Positions 37,003-45,778 are shown, counted from the first letter of the stretch. The stretch is DNA of 64,000 nucleotides from Haematospirillum sp. H1815 (GCF_012102705.1 NZ_JAAVTA010000004.1:62001-126000); one strand, 5' to 3'. The notes: generated by a model from the letters alone, not told the origin. Numbers and translations: made by a program.

Positions 37003-38817
37003 ATGCCGGACAAGAGCCCTGATCATCCAGCGCGCCCGGACGCCCAGATCCCAGACCCCACGGACATATCCCGGGCCTTGTCCAATATTGCAGAACGCAG
37101 CCAGCGCCTGATTCAGGAATTTATCCGGCGTCATCCCGAAAATGTAGAACCAGATACGCTCGACCCTCTCAATATTGCCGGTGCATTCTTGGAAATGACA
37201 ACCCGCCTGATGGCCGACCCCGCCAGGCTTGTCGAAGCTCAGGTGTCTCTTTGGCAGGACTACGTCAATCTTTGGCAGAACACGGCCTTGCGCATGATGG
37301 GTGAAAAAGCCCCCCCCGTGGTAGAGCCTGACAAGAACGACAAACGCTTCCGTGACGAGGCATGGCAAAATAACGAACTCTTCGACTTTATCAAACAGTC
37401 ATATCTTCTGACAGCGCGCTGGATCCGCAGCACCGTCAAGGATGTTGAAGGTCTTGATGAGCAGTCAGCACGCAAGGTTGACTTCTACACACGCCAATTT
37501 GTCGACGCGATGGCTCCCTCCAACTTTGTTCTGACCAACCCGGAAGTTCTTCGCATTACAGCCGAGACTGGCGGGGAGAACCTGATCAAGGGCCTTGAGC
37601 ATCTGCTGTCTGATCTTGAACGCGGGCGCGGGCGGCTCCGGATTTCAATGACTGACGAGAATGCTTTCGATATCGGCCGGAATGTTGCATCCACACCGGG
37701 GCAGGTTATTTTCCAGAATGACCTTATCCAGCTTATTCAGTACGCGCCATCAACAGAAACTGTGAAACATGTACCCCTTCTTATTATTCCGCCTTGGATA
37801 AACAAGTACTACATTCTTGACCTGAGAGAGAACAACAGCCTCGTCAAATGGTGTGTTGATCAGGGTTTCAGTGTCTTTGTCATCTCGTGGGTCAACCCGG
37901 ATGAACATCTGGCGGCAAAGTCTTTTGAAGATTACATGACCGAAGGCCCACTGGCTGCAATAGAGGCAATCAAGGCCCAGACACACACGGAATCCATCCA
38001 TGCCTTGGGCTATTGCCTTGGCGGCACACTGCTGGCAAGCACATTAGCATGGCTCAAGGCCAGGGGGCAAAACAAGTGCGTAGCCTCTGCCACCCTTCTG
38101 GCAGCCCTGACCGATTTTTCCGATCCCGGTGAGATCAGCGTGTTTATTGATGACGAGCAGCTGGAAGTTCTGGACAGCAAGATGTCAAGGACAGGGTACC
38201 TTGATGGCGCAGACATGGCGAACAGCTTTAACATGCTGCGCTCCAACGAGCTGATCTGGTCTTTTGTCGTTAACAACTACCTGCTTGGCAAGGAACCGTT
38301 TCCTTTTGATCTTCTTTACTGGAACAGCGATTCCACACGGATGCCGGCATCCATGCACAGCTTCTACCTGCACAACATGTATAGGGAAAACAATCTGGTC
38401 AAACCTGGTGGTATTACCCTGAAGGGAACACCGATAAACCTCCGCTGCGTGGATACCCCGGTCTATATGCTGTCCTGCCGCGAAGATCATATCGCCCCAT
38501 GGAAAGCAACCTATACCGCAACACATATTTTCACGGGGAAGGTACGCTTTGTATTGGGAGCATCAGGCCACATTGCCGGCGTTATAAACCCTCCGGCAGC
38601 CGGTAAATATGCATACTGGACCAACGGCCAGAAGGCCAAAACACCGGATGACTGGCTGCAGAAAGCCAAGGAACACAAAGGAAGTTGGTGGACGGACTGG
38701 ATGACATGGCTCAAGCCACAAAGTGGTGAAGACGTACCGGCCAGAGACCCCGGACAGGGCCCACTGACACCACTTGAACCCGCGCCGGGCCAATATGTCC
38801 GCATCCGTGCCGGCTGA
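37003..38817 (+). CDS. phaC: Class I polyhydroxyalkanoate synthase PhaC
   Basis: PhaC polymerises hydroxyacyl-CoA into storage polyester. The 604-residue product has the N-terminal PhaC domain (about 60-230) and an alpha/beta-hydrolase fold with the lipase-like box GYCLGG holding the catalytic Cys (C338). The Asp (in SCREDHIAPW) and His (in GASGHIAGV) of the triad are present. The length fits class I. AAGAAAAAGCCC precedes the ATG. No phaA, phaB or phasin gene is next to it. Confidence 0.96.
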   Translation: MPDKSPDHPARPDAQIPDPTDISRALSNIAERSQRLIQEFIRRHPENVEPDTLDPLNIAGAFLEMTTRLMADPARLVEAQVSLWQDYVNLWQNTALRMMGEKAPPVVEPDKNDKRFRDEAWQNNELFDFIKQSYLLTARWIRSTVKDVEGLDEQSARKVDFYTRQFVDAMAPSNFVLTNPEVLRITAETGGENLIKGLEHLLSDLERGRGRLRISMTDENAFDIGRNVASTPGQVIFQNDLIQLIQYAPSTETVKHVPLLIIPPWINKYYILDLRENNSLVKWCVDQGFSVFVISWVNPDEHLAAKSFEDYMTEGPLAAIEAIKAQTHTESIHALGYCLGGTLLASTLAWLKARGQNKCVASATLLAALTDFSDPGEISVFIDDEQLEVLDSKMSRTGYLDGADMANSFNMLRSNELIWSFVVNNYLLGKEPFPFDLLYWNSDSTRMPASMHSFYLHNMYRENNLVKPGGITLKGTPINLRCVDTPVYMLSCREDHIAPWKATYTATHIFTGKVRFVLGASGHIAGVINPPAAGKYAYWTNGQKAKTPDDWLQKAKEHKGSWWTDWMTWLKPQSGEDVPARDPGQGPLTPLEPAPGQYVRIRAG

Positions 38818-38824
38818 GAGTCTC

Positions 38825-39361
38825 TCAAAGTGAGACGATCATCTCCCTGTACTCTTTTCCCAGTGCAGAGTAATGCGCGCACTGACTGACGATAAAGTCT
38901 GTCTCGTCCGGCGTCAGATCCCTCATTTTACGGGCAGGACTCCCTCCCCATAATTCCCCGGACGGTATCCTGCGCCCTTGGGGTACCAAGGCACCGGCAG
39001 CAACCATAGCCCCGCTTTCCACCACGGCAAAATCCATAACAACGGCCCCCATGCCTATGAAGGAGCGACTTTGCAAGGTACAGGCATGGATAATACAGTT
39101 ATGACCGACCAGAACATCATCCCCTATAGCGGTACCAGACTTCCCGCGTGAGACGTGGACAACCGTCCCATCCTGAATATTGGAGCGGCACCCAATCCGG
39201 ATCTGGTGAACATCCCCCCGCACCACAGCCCCGAACCAAACCGAAGATCCCGCACCAATCACCACGTCACCAATCACACTGGCACCCGGGGCGACAAAAA
39301 CCGTGGGGTCAAGAACGGGTGCCACACCACGCCACGGCAGGATGATAGGGTTTGTCTGCAT
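38825..39361 (-). CDS. Gamma-carbonic anhydrase family protein
   Basis: The 178-residue product is a left-handed beta-helix hexapeptide-repeat protein (GASVIGDVVIGAGSSVWFGAVVRGD and similar turns) with the metal-binding His in HVSRGK and GHNCIIHAC. This matches the YrdA/PaaY group, often annotated as gamma-carbonic anhydrase or transferase hexapeptide protein. Catalytic activity is not certain from sequence. AGGAG lies seven bases before the ATG. It is convergent with phaC (seven bases). Confidence 0.9.
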   Translation of the reverse strand: MQTNPIILPWRGVAPVLDPTVFVAPGASVIGDVVIGAGSSVWFGAVVRGDVHQIRIGCRSNIQDGTVVHVSRGKSGTAIGDDVLVGHNCIIHACTLQSRSFIGMGAVVMDFAVVESGAMVAAGALVPQGRRIPSGELWGGSPARKMRDLTPDETDFIVSQCAHYSALGKEYREMIVSL

Positions 39362-39388
39362 GCGAAAGCTCCTTTTGCCTGCGCAGAC

Positions 39389-40120
39389 TTAATACAAGTG
39401 CTGCCCGCCGGTCACAAAAATTTCGCTGCCATTTATATAACCAAACTCTGACGAACAAAGCCGAAACACACAAGAGGCGACATCCTCGGGTGTTCCCATA
39501 CGATCCAGCGGAATACGTGGAATCAGAGCCTCATACTCGCTCGACACCATTTCTGTTTTTATCTCTCCGGGGGCAACAGCATTAACCCGGATACCCAATT
39601 GGGCCATTTCAGCCGCCATCTCCCGGGTCAATCCCGACAGGGCACTTTTGCTTGTGGAGTAGGCAGAACCGGCAAAGGGATGCACAGCATGCCCTGCAAT
39701 CGAGGTAATATTGACAATTGCACCCTGCCCCCGGTGCAGATCAGCAGCAAACCCCCGTGCCAAACGCAGGGGGGTGAAGAAGTTAAGCTCGAAGACAGAG
39801 CGCCACCCATCGAGATCACCATTCAGGACCCCCAAACGCTCACGGAAAGGCGTTTTAGGGGAGATCCCCGCGTTATTGACCAATGCATGCAACGGATCAC
39901 CACCCAAGACCGAATGCACCTGCTCCACCAAACGCTCGACAGAATCAGGGCAGGATAAATCGGCACAGAGGTGCTCGCTCCATTCCCCGGGACGCGGCAC
40001 AGACACAGCACCCCTGGCACAGGTTATAACCCGCCACCCTTCATCACAGAAACGTAAGGCGGTTGCCAAGCCAATGCCACGGCTGGCGCCACTGATAAAA
40101 ACAGTCTGCACAATAGCCAC
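39389..40120 (-). CDS. Short-chain dehydrogenase/reductase
   Basis: The 243-residue product is a classical SDR: cofactor motif GASRGIG (11-17), NNAG in LVNNAGIS, catalytic Ser in NITSIAGH and YSTSK (about 154-158), and a C-terminal NGSEIFVTGGQ. It resembles 3-oxoacyl-ACP reductase-type SDRs, but the substrate cannot be assigned. The start is GTG; a second GTG lies three codons on. It is 27 bases from the gamma-carbonic anhydrase gene on the same strand, so it may be co-transcribed. Confidence 0.85.
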   Translation of the reverse strand: MAIVQTVFISGASRGIGLATALRFCDEGWRVITCARGAVSVPRPGEWSEHLCADLSCPDSVERLVEQVHSVLGGDPLHALVNNAGISPKTPFRERLGVLNGDLDGWRSVFELNFFTPLRLARGFAADLHRGQGAIVNITSIAGHAVHPFAGSAYSTSKSALSGLTREMAAEMAQLGIRVNAVAPGEIKTEMVSSEYEALIPRIPLDRMGTPEDVASCVFRLCSSEFGYINGSEIFVTGGQHLY

Positions 40121-40295
40121 AATCGATGCCCTTTACTCTTCCCCAGTCAGAAGACCATCACTATGACACAAAGCATGACAGATATCGGTCTACATATTGG
40201 CCTGAACAGGAAAATATCCCGATTGAAAGGACAACGTTTCACTTCTATACATCCGCGCCCGAGCCTGCTTCCACCAATGAGGGAAGAATACCACC

Positions 40296-41447
40296 ATGGG
40301 CCTTGTCACGCCCACACTGCCTGCAACCAAACTGCGCGATCCCAGGGTTGATTTCTTCCGGGGCCTGGCGCTGGTATTCATGTTCTGGGACCACCTTCCA
40401 GACAATCCTCTGGGCTTGATCACAATCCGGAACTTCGGATTGAGTGATGCCGCTGAAATCTTTGTCTTTCTCGCCGGATACTCTGCGGCTATGGCATGGG
40501 GGAACCTTCTGCGACTGAAAGGGTACTGGATTACGGCAAAACACATCCTGAAACGGGCCGTAACGCTCTATGGAACGTATCTCCTGCTGACAGGGTTGCT
40601 CGTTGCCAATGTCTGGGCCCTACAGCTCCTGCCACAATTATCAGCACATAAAGAGGAATGGAGCCAACTGCCGATCTGGCTGAATGACACACAAGCGTGG
40701 TGGGGCATTGTAACCCTGCAATACTGCCTGCCACTGCTCGATCCACTGCCACTCTATGTCATTCTTCTGCTTGGCATGGTTATTACAATACCCCTTCTCG
40801 TCTACCGTCCGCTTGTTCTCGGTGCCTTGTCGGCATGCTTGTATGCATCAACCCTGTTATTTGACCTTTCTGTTCCGGGAACAGCCGCAAATCCCCTTTT
40901 CTTCAACCCCCTTGGGTGGCAGTTTCTTTTTTGTCTGGGTAGTCTGTGCGCGTTATACGGTGATTGCTTCCTTCCATCCTCATACTCCTCACGTACCCGC
41001 ACCATAGCCCTGCTGATTCTCGGCACCAGCTTCCTGCTTTCCTGGAGCTGGAAATTTCCGGAACTGCACGACGCTTTCATGCCCCAAACGTTAGCGGCAT
41101 GGCTTTATCCCATTGACAAGAGCCTGCCAGATCCCTTGCGCATCTTTCATTTTCTTGCCCTTGCCTGGATTGGCAGGGCGATGATCCCGTCGGGGACATG
41201 GCTGGATCACACGTATTCTGTTTGCCTGAGAAGAATGGGCCGTCACTCCCTGCTTGTTTTTGGCACCGGCGTTATCATCACGCCTCCCCTGACTATTACA
41301 GCCCGGACGGTGGGAAACAGCCCTGTCGCCCATATTGTGACCGGCCTTGCCGGAACGATGCTCCTGGCACTGCTTACAAACGCCACAGACAGGAAAGCGG
41401 GCATTATTCCAGTGCACTCATCCAGAACAGCCGCAAAAACAGCCTGA
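40296..41447 (+). CDS. OpgC-family membrane protein
   Basis: The 383-residue product has about ten membrane segments and the OpgC signature near the N-terminus: DPRVDFFRGLALVFMFWDHLP and GLSDAAEIFVFLAGYSAAMAWG. OpgC of enteric bacteria adds succinyl groups to periplasmic glucans; here no opgG or opgH is nearby, so the substrate is an inference. GAGGGAAG precedes the ATG. It is divergent from the SDR gene. Confidence 0.85.
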   Translation: MGLVTPTLPATKLRDPRVDFFRGLALVFMFWDHLPDNPLGLITIRNFGLSDAAEIFVFLAGYSAAMAWGNLLRLKGYWITAKHILKRAVTLYGTYLLLTGLLVANVWALQLLPQLSAHKEEWSQLPIWLNDTQAWWGIVTLQYCLPLLDPLPLYVILLLGMVITIPLLVYRPLVLGALSACLYASTLLFDLSVPGTAANPLFFNPLGWQFLFCLGSLCALYGDCFLPSSYSSRTRTIALLILGTSFLLSWSWKFPELHDAFMPQTLAAWLYPIDKSLPDPLRIFHFLALAWIGRAMIPSGTWLDHTYSVCLRRMGRHSLLVFGTGVIITPPLTITARTVGNSPVAHIVTGLAGTMLLALLTNATDRKAGIIPVHSSRTAAKTA

Positions 41448-41814
41448 AAAGTTTTCTGGAAAGACACAATATCAAAGACCCACATACAGACAGAGAGTTT
41501 CTGACGAATCGATACTGCCAGTAAAAAATGTTAAGCATTCCCCCTGCTTCAGAAAGGATCATCCAGAAAAAATCATCGTTAAATTATGGGGTTGCGTGTT
41601 TTTACAGGGGCATGCCATTCAATGAGGGTGTAGTATGCATCCGTGCTCTCCTGTTCGAGGGCACATGCCCCTGCACCGGGTGTGAGCGCCCCTCTCTCGC
41701 CTCGCATGGAGCTTCGGCTCTGAAGGACGCTCTCGGCAACTCGATATTCCGAAACACTTGGTGCGGGGGCTCCTCACCTGCTATTCGGCGTGCGAGCACA
41801 GGTCCCCTGTCCGA
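41448..41814. other. opgC downstream region; no gene identified in its first half
   Basis: The first 140 bases (41448-41590) are AT-rich and hold nothing I recognise. The remainder is the structured segment described separately. No protein homology was found in any frame; short open frames exist on both strands but look random. Confidence 0.5.
41605..41799. ncRNA. Candidate structured RNA of unknown family
   Basis: This stretch is dense with inverted repeats. A perfect 10-base repeat CAGGGGCATG / CATGCCCCTG (41605-41614, 41664-41673) encloses a hairpin with an eight-base stem (41643-41650, 41657-41664). Next, GTGAG plus GCCCC (41682-41692) can pair with GGGG-C and CTCAC (41766-41777) around an inner GAGC-TTCG-GCTC tetraloop hairpin (about 41709-41720). 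An ACCTG / CAGGT repeat (about 41776-41802) follows. Strand is undetermined. It does not match tRNA, tmRNA, RNase P or SRP RNA motifs that I know. Confidence 0.35.
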
Positions 41815-42063
41815 TCAAGGATCAATCAGATCAGCCATCATTGCCTTCACAACCAGGTGAGTCCGGCTTGTGGCATCCATCTTCTTCTTCGCATTTTCTA
41901 TGTGATACAGGACCGTTCTCTCGGCCAACCTAAGAATCTGACCGATCTCCCAGGTACTCTTTCCTCGCGCAACCCAAGTGAGCACCTCAGCTTCACGATC
42001 TGTCAACACAGGCAAGTCCCCCAAAAACTTACGCCAAACCAGCTTGAGCAACCCCTGTGGCAA
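41815..42063 (-). pseudogene. LuxR-type helix-turn-helix fragment
   Basis: The 82-codon frame encodes a complete GerE/LuxR DNA-binding domain: LTDREAEVLTWVARGKSTWEIGQIL, then LAERTVLYHIENAKKKMDATSRTHLVVKAM, which matches the HTH of quorum-sensing LuxR proteins (WVARGKS-WEIG, TV-HI-NA--K). There is no N-terminal signal-binding domain: a stop lies nine codons upstream of the first possible start, which is TTG. A weak LuxR-like stretch (GFRSGFTLLV) occurs upstream in a different frame. I infer a truncated or frameshifted LuxR solo; a genuine small regulator is possible. It follows the XRE gene terminator. Confidence 0.55.
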
Positions 42064-42184
42064 AAGCCGGACTACACAGACACAGAATCAACTGCACGCT
42101 TCCTTCTTGCCAGGCAAGCATACAAAACAAGACGGCGAAAGAAGCCCCGACACAAACCCCGAAGGGCATCCTGCAGGAACCTGC

Positions 42185-42208
42185 GTTGAACGCACCGAGC
42201 AGTTCAAC
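42185..42208. repeat. 7-base inverted repeat upstream of the LuxR fragment
   Basis: GTTGAAC (42185-42191) and GTTCAAC (42202-42208) are separated by ten bases, 120 bases upstream of the LuxR-type frame. It could be an operator; it does not match the lux-box consensus well. Confidence 0.3.
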
Positions 42209-42282
42209 CAATAAGGTAAATCCGCTTCGGAAACCAACTATAAGGAATGGGGATACCGGATCAAAGCCCCAAAGACAAAACA

Positions 42283-42331
42283 AAATCAAAAAACAAGCAG
42301 CAGGCGCGGAAGAGTCTCTCAACCGCGCCTG
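42283..42331 (-). terminator. Rho-independent terminator of the XRE regulator gene
   Basis: A perfect 9-base stem (CAGGCGCGG / CCGCGCCTG, 42301-42309 and 42323-42331) begins seven bases after the stop and is followed on the minus strand by a T-run (42288-42293). Confidence 0.75.
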
Positions 42332-42337
42332 TCTCAA

Positions 42338-42772
42338 TCATTCCCGATTGGCTCTTGCCAAGGTATCAACCAAGGCCCGGATTTTCTCTCTCTGGTTGGC
42401 CGGCATATGCCAATAAGACCGAACAAGCTCAAGACTCTCTGTCTTGTTCATAAGGTCACCAACCGGTCGCCGACCCCGTCCGCCAAGGGCAGCAGGATCA
42501 ATAACATCAGCGTTGCGCTTGCGGGAACGCAACAATTCTTCGGTAATATCCTCGAAGAAGTAGAGCATCGAAACACCAAGCGCCTGACATACATCAAAAA
42601 GGCGGCTGGCACTCAATCGATTCAGACCTCGTTCATATTTCTGAACCTGTTGAAATGATACACCAATGGCTTTGGCCAATTGTTCCTGCGTCATGCCCAT
42701 CAAGGTACGGCGCAGCTGCATCCGCGAACCGACATGGATGTCGATCGGATCAGGATCTTTTTCACTATTCAC
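42338..42772 (-). CDS. XRE-family helix-turn-helix regulator
   Basis: The product is about 144 residues. A Cro/C1-type HTH lies at about 12-68 (LRRTLMGMTQEQLAKAIGV, FQQVQKYERGLNRLSASRL), followed by a helical C-terminus (SRKRNADVIDPAA and onward). This is the common alphaproteobacterial SinR-like type, whose members often regulate symbiosis, surface or cell-cycle functions; the target is unknown. GTG at 42772 is chosen over a GTG nine bases earlier because GAGAGG lies eight bases before it. Confidence 0.85.
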   Translation of the reverse strand: MNSEKDPDPIDIHVGSRMQLRRTLMGMTQEQLAKAIGVSFQQVQKYERGLNRLSASRLFDVCQALGVSMLYFFEDITEELLRSRKRNADVIDPAALGGRGRRPVGDLMNKTESLELVRSYWHMPANQREKIRALVDTLARANRE

Positions 42773-43143
42773 GTTAGACACCTCTCAACAACTCGATAGC
42801 ACTTATAAAGCACAACCTTGCAGAGAAGGTCAATTACCCGCGCCACACACCATACAAGAGGACTATGAAATAGCCATCCCAAGTAGCTCTTATATCCCAA
42901 AAGTAAATATGAATACATACATTATAACGCCAAGGTATGCCAAAAAGAGATCAATCATGAATTGCAAATAACCTCAGAGCCCCAATGTCCAGGATGAGAC
43001 AACACAACCATCAGCATGCCAAAACAATGAGATAATCCGGCACAGTATGCAGCAGGGCTCTTGCAACGCCACGAATACGGGAACAGAATACCCAACCAGC
43101 CTTAATGCAGGGCGCTATCTCAGGGGGGGGAGGGACAGTAAGT
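42773..43143. promoter_or_regulatory. Divergent AT-rich region between the XRE gene and an unknown gene
   Basis: This region of about 370 bases holds no gene I can support. The part at about 42840-42970 is distinctly AT-rich (runs such as TATAAC and AATATGAATACATACATT). It probably carries promoters of both divergent genes, but I could not place them. Confidence 0.4.
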
Positions 43144-43479
43144 ATGCCGACAGAAGTTCGCAGGCTGCTTTTCACACAAGATGAGGTATGCAAGGCCATG
43201 TCAATAGATATGGACGATCGGCGAGAGGAAGATGAAAGCGGCACTGTTATTGGCATAGAAATTATCAACAGCGATCCAGTCAACGTGCGCGGCGTTATTC
43301 AGATGCAAAGCGGACGACAGGTATCCAAGAGCTACGATGCAGCCCTGCTGTGTTCTGCCTTGATTGCCTGGTGTATGGACCAAAAAATCCCGATCGCCCG
43401 CAAGGCTCACAAGGCAGCCCGCATAACCCGGGATAAAACCATCGCCTTGGACCTGACAGTCTCTGCGCCTCCCAAGTAA
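43144..43479 (+). CDS. Small protein of unknown function
   Basis: I do not recognise this 111-residue product. It begins MPTEVRRLLFTQDEVCKAMS and has a central Asp/Glu-rich part (MDDRREEDESGTV) followed by beta-like segments (VIGIEIIN, VRGVIQMQSGR) and a helix with two Cys (LLCSALIAWCMDQK). No signal or membrane segment is seen. Similar N-termini (VRHLVFS---L) occur in alphaproteobacterial proteins of unknown function, so it is probably a real gene. A GGGGGGAGGGA precedes the ATG. Confidence 0.6.
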   Translation: MPTEVRRLLFTQDEVCKAMSIDMDDRREEDESGTVIGIEIINSDPVNVRGVIQMQSGRQVSKSYDAALLCSALIAWCMDQKIPIARKAHKAARITRDKTIALDLTVSAPPK

Positions 43480-43483
43480 CCCC

Positions 43484-43855
43484 TCATTCTTCCTCTTCTT
43501 CAATATCCGTGACGATGACCGAACCGCTCCAAACCGGAGCAAGTCCCTCGTCAGCCACAACGACACTGGTGGATCCCCTTAGACGTCCGACAATAAACAG
43601 CATGTTGGGGTCTCTTAGGTAAAGGTTGGCAACCTCCGGTGCCGAAGAAATAATAATCTTCCCTCCAGCCGGCAAGCGGATGATTTCCAGAGAATCTCTC
43701 ACCACCTTCACGTCATGAATCTTGTCCGGGTTGATAACGGGTGCTTTTGCCTTTTCATCTTCCCAAGGCATCCTGAAGGCTTGGGCCATTACTGGACCAG
43801 ATAAAAACCATAAAAACATAGACACGAAGATAACAATAAACCTTAAGATACGCAC
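43484..43855 (-). CDS. Secreted orphan pilus-assembly N-terminal domain protein
   Basis: The 123-residue product has a signal peptide (VRILRFIVIFVSMFLWFLSG, cleavage near VMA) and then one copy of the domain found at the N-terminus of CpaC/RhcC-type secretins: DSLEIIRLPAGGKIIISSAPEVANLYLRDPNM (LPA---I-V--P-VAN) followed by LFIVGRLRGSTSVVVADEG. It lacks any secretin domain and no cpa genes are near, so it is an orphan. It ends in five Glu. The start GTG at 43855 has GGGGAG at normal spacing. Confidence 0.65.
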   Translation of the reverse strand: MRILRFIVIFVSMFLWFLSGPVMAQAFRMPWEDEKAKAPVINPDKIHDVKVVRDSLEIIRLPAGGKIIISSAPEVANLYLRDPNMLFIVGRLRGSTSVVVADEGLAPVWSGSVIVTDIEEEEE

Positions 43856-44062
43856 CGCAACACTCCCCTGCAACAACCCTTTTCTACACTGCCAAAAAGG
43901 CTATCCACTTGGCAACTCTGCCGACGGGGGAACGCCCGGGTAGTCATGATCACAGGAATTCCTTGACAGGAATACGCCCCGACCGGATTTTCCGGATGCT
44001 TCATTTGTCCCCTTCATACAGGACTAGGCCCCCAATACACCAATCCTATCAGGAGAAAAGCC

Positions 44063-45382
44063 TTGATTCCCCGTTACTCCCGCCCCGAAATGGTTTCTGT
44101 CTGGGAACCTGCCAACCGGTTTCGCATCTGGTTTGAGATCGAGTCTCACGCTTGCGATGCTCAGGCAAAACTGGGAATCATTCCACAGAAAGCCGCTGAG
44201 TCTGTCCGCACATACGGCGACAAGCCATACACGCCTGAACGGATCGCACGGATCGATGCCATAGAACAAACAACAAAGCACGACGTGATTGCCTTCACCA
44301 CAGAGCTGGCTGAACATATTGGTGAAGATGCCCGCTTTGTGCACCAAGGCATGACATCTTCGGATGTTCTGGATACCTGCCTGGCTGTACAGCTGACACA
44401 GGCATCAGACATTCTTCTGAGAGATATCGATGCCCTTCTGGATGCCCTCAAGACCCGTGCCTTGGAACACCGGTTGACGGTTTGCATGGGGCGAAGCCAC
44501 GGCATTCATGCAGAACCCGTAACAATGGGGCTAAAGTTTGCAGGCTTCCACGCCGAGTTCCAGAGAGCACGCGCCAGATTGCTCCGGGCACGGGACAATA
44601 TAGCAACATGCGCTATTTCCGGGGCTGTCGGGACCTTTGCCAACATCGATCCTTTTGTTGAGGAATACGTCGCAGAGAAACTGGGGCTGAAGCCTGAACC
44701 TCTGTCCACCCAGGTTATTCCCCGTGACCGGCATGCTGAATACTTTGCAACCTTGGGGGTCATTGCTTCTTCCATTGAACGGATCGCAACCGAAATACGT
44801 CATCTCCAGAGGACAGAGCTGCGCGAGGCTGAAGAATTCTTCTCGGAAGGACAAAAGGGCAGTTCTGCAATGCCCCATAAACGCAACCCGATCCTGACAG
44901 AAAACCTGACAGGACTGGCGCGTCTGGTACGTGGCTATGTCATCCCCGCGATGGAGAACGTAGCCCTGTGGCATGAACGCGACATCAGTCATTCATCCGT
45001 CGAAAGGATGATTGCCCCAGATGCCACCATAACCCTTGATTTTGCCTTGGCCCGGCTGACCAGCGTTGTCAGGAACCTGGTCATTTACCCCGAAGCCATC
45101 GAACGCAATCTCAACCAGATGGGTGGCCTTATCTTCAGCCAGAGGATCCTTCTGGCTCTTACGCAGGCGGGCGTCAGCCGGGAAGATGCCTATGCACTGG
45201 TGCAACGCAATGCCATGAAGGTCTGGCAAGGAAACGGTGATCTTTTGTCCATTCTCAAGCAGGACAAGGACATCACCACCCATATACCGGAGACGGACCT
45301 GATAAAGCTGTTTGACCTTGGCTATCATACACGCCACGTGGACACTATATTTCGCCGGGTTTTTGGGGATAAAATTATCTGA
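44063..45382 (+). CDS. purB: Adenylosuccinate lyase
   Basis: PurB acts twice in purine synthesis (SAICAR to AICAR, adenylosuccinate to AMP). The 439-residue product has the fumarase/aspartase-family signature SSAMPHKRNP, TSSDVLDTCLAVQL and the catalytic loop region GRSHGIHAEPVTMG. The start codon is TTG, with AGGAGAAAAG at good spacing; the following IPRYSRPEMVSVWE is where family proteins begin. It is the first of a purine cluster and ends at a strong terminator. Confidence 0.96.
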   Translation: MIPRYSRPEMVSVWEPANRFRIWFEIESHACDAQAKLGIIPQKAAESVRTYGDKPYTPERIARIDAIEQTTKHDVIAFTTELAEHIGEDARFVHQGMTSSDVLDTCLAVQLTQASDILLRDIDALLDALKTRALEHRLTVCMGRSHGIHAEPVTMGLKFAGFHAEFQRARARLLRARDNIATCAISGAVGTFANIDPFVEEYVAEKLGLKPEPLSTQVIPRDRHAEYFATLGVIASSIERIATEIRHLQRTELREAEEFFSEGQKGSSAMPHKRNPILTENLTGLARLVRGYVIPAMENVALWHERDISHSSVERMIAPDATITLDFALARLTSVVRNLVIYPEAIERNLNQMGGLIFSQRILLALTQAGVSREDAYALVQRNAMKVWQGNGDLLSILKQDKDITTHIPETDLIKLFDLGYHTRHVDTIFRRVFGDKII

Positions 45383-45397
45383 AATTGAAGACCAATC

Positions 45398-45426
45398 AAA
45401 AAGCCCGGCGTTATGCCGGGCTTTTT
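45398..45426. terminator. Bidirectional terminator after purB
   Basis: A perfect 12-base stem (AAAAAGCCCGGC / GCCGGGCTTTTT) with a five-base loop. It terminates purB on the plus strand and, through the A-run, the convergent zeta-inhibitor gene on the minus strand. Confidence 0.9.
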
Positions 45427-45451
45427 GCAGAGCAACAAGCAAAACAAGACT

Positions 45452-45778
45452 CTACCCATCACGCAAGATGCTATCCCTTGCCTCAGCCATTATTTTCTCG
45501 ATCTTCACTTTCAGATGTGCCTCCGTCATCTCCACATCTTGGCTCTGAAAGTCAGTGAGTATCTTCCTGATCACACCCTCCTCTCCGGCTTTCTCCAGAG
45601 CGACCGCAACAAGGCTGCGCGCGTACTCTTCGGCCCCACCGCCAGCTATTCCCAAGGCTTCGGCTACCCATAGACCCAGCATTTTATTACCCCGGGCCCG
45701 AATCCGGAATGCCAGATCCTGATCATGCCCGAACTGGGCCTCAAATGCTTTCTCACGATCGCGAAAAACCTCAGCCAT
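45452..45778 (-). CDS. F1-ATPase inhibitor zeta subunit (DUF1476)
   Basis: In Paracoccus this family blocks ATP hydrolysis by F1 in alphaproteobacteria. The 108-residue helical product matches the family: FRDREKAFEAQFGHDQDLAFR, ARGNKMLGLWVAEALG, and the final DVEMTEAHLKVKIEKIMAEAR. The Met at 45778 is chosen because family proteins begin a few residues before FDDRE/FRDRE. It lies on the opposite strand between purB and purC, a location seen in related genomes. Confidence 0.9.
   Translation of the reverse strand: MAEVFRDREKAFEAQFGHDQDLAFRIRARGNKMLGLWVAEALGIAGGGAEEYARSLVAVALEKAGEEGVIRKILTDFQSQDVEMTEAHLKVKIEKIMAEARDSILRDG

Noticed and set aside
41657-41664. GTTCGA, suggestive of a tRNA T-loop
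   Set aside because: The flanking bases do not form a T-stem and there is no acceptor or anticodon arm; it is the loop of another hairpin.
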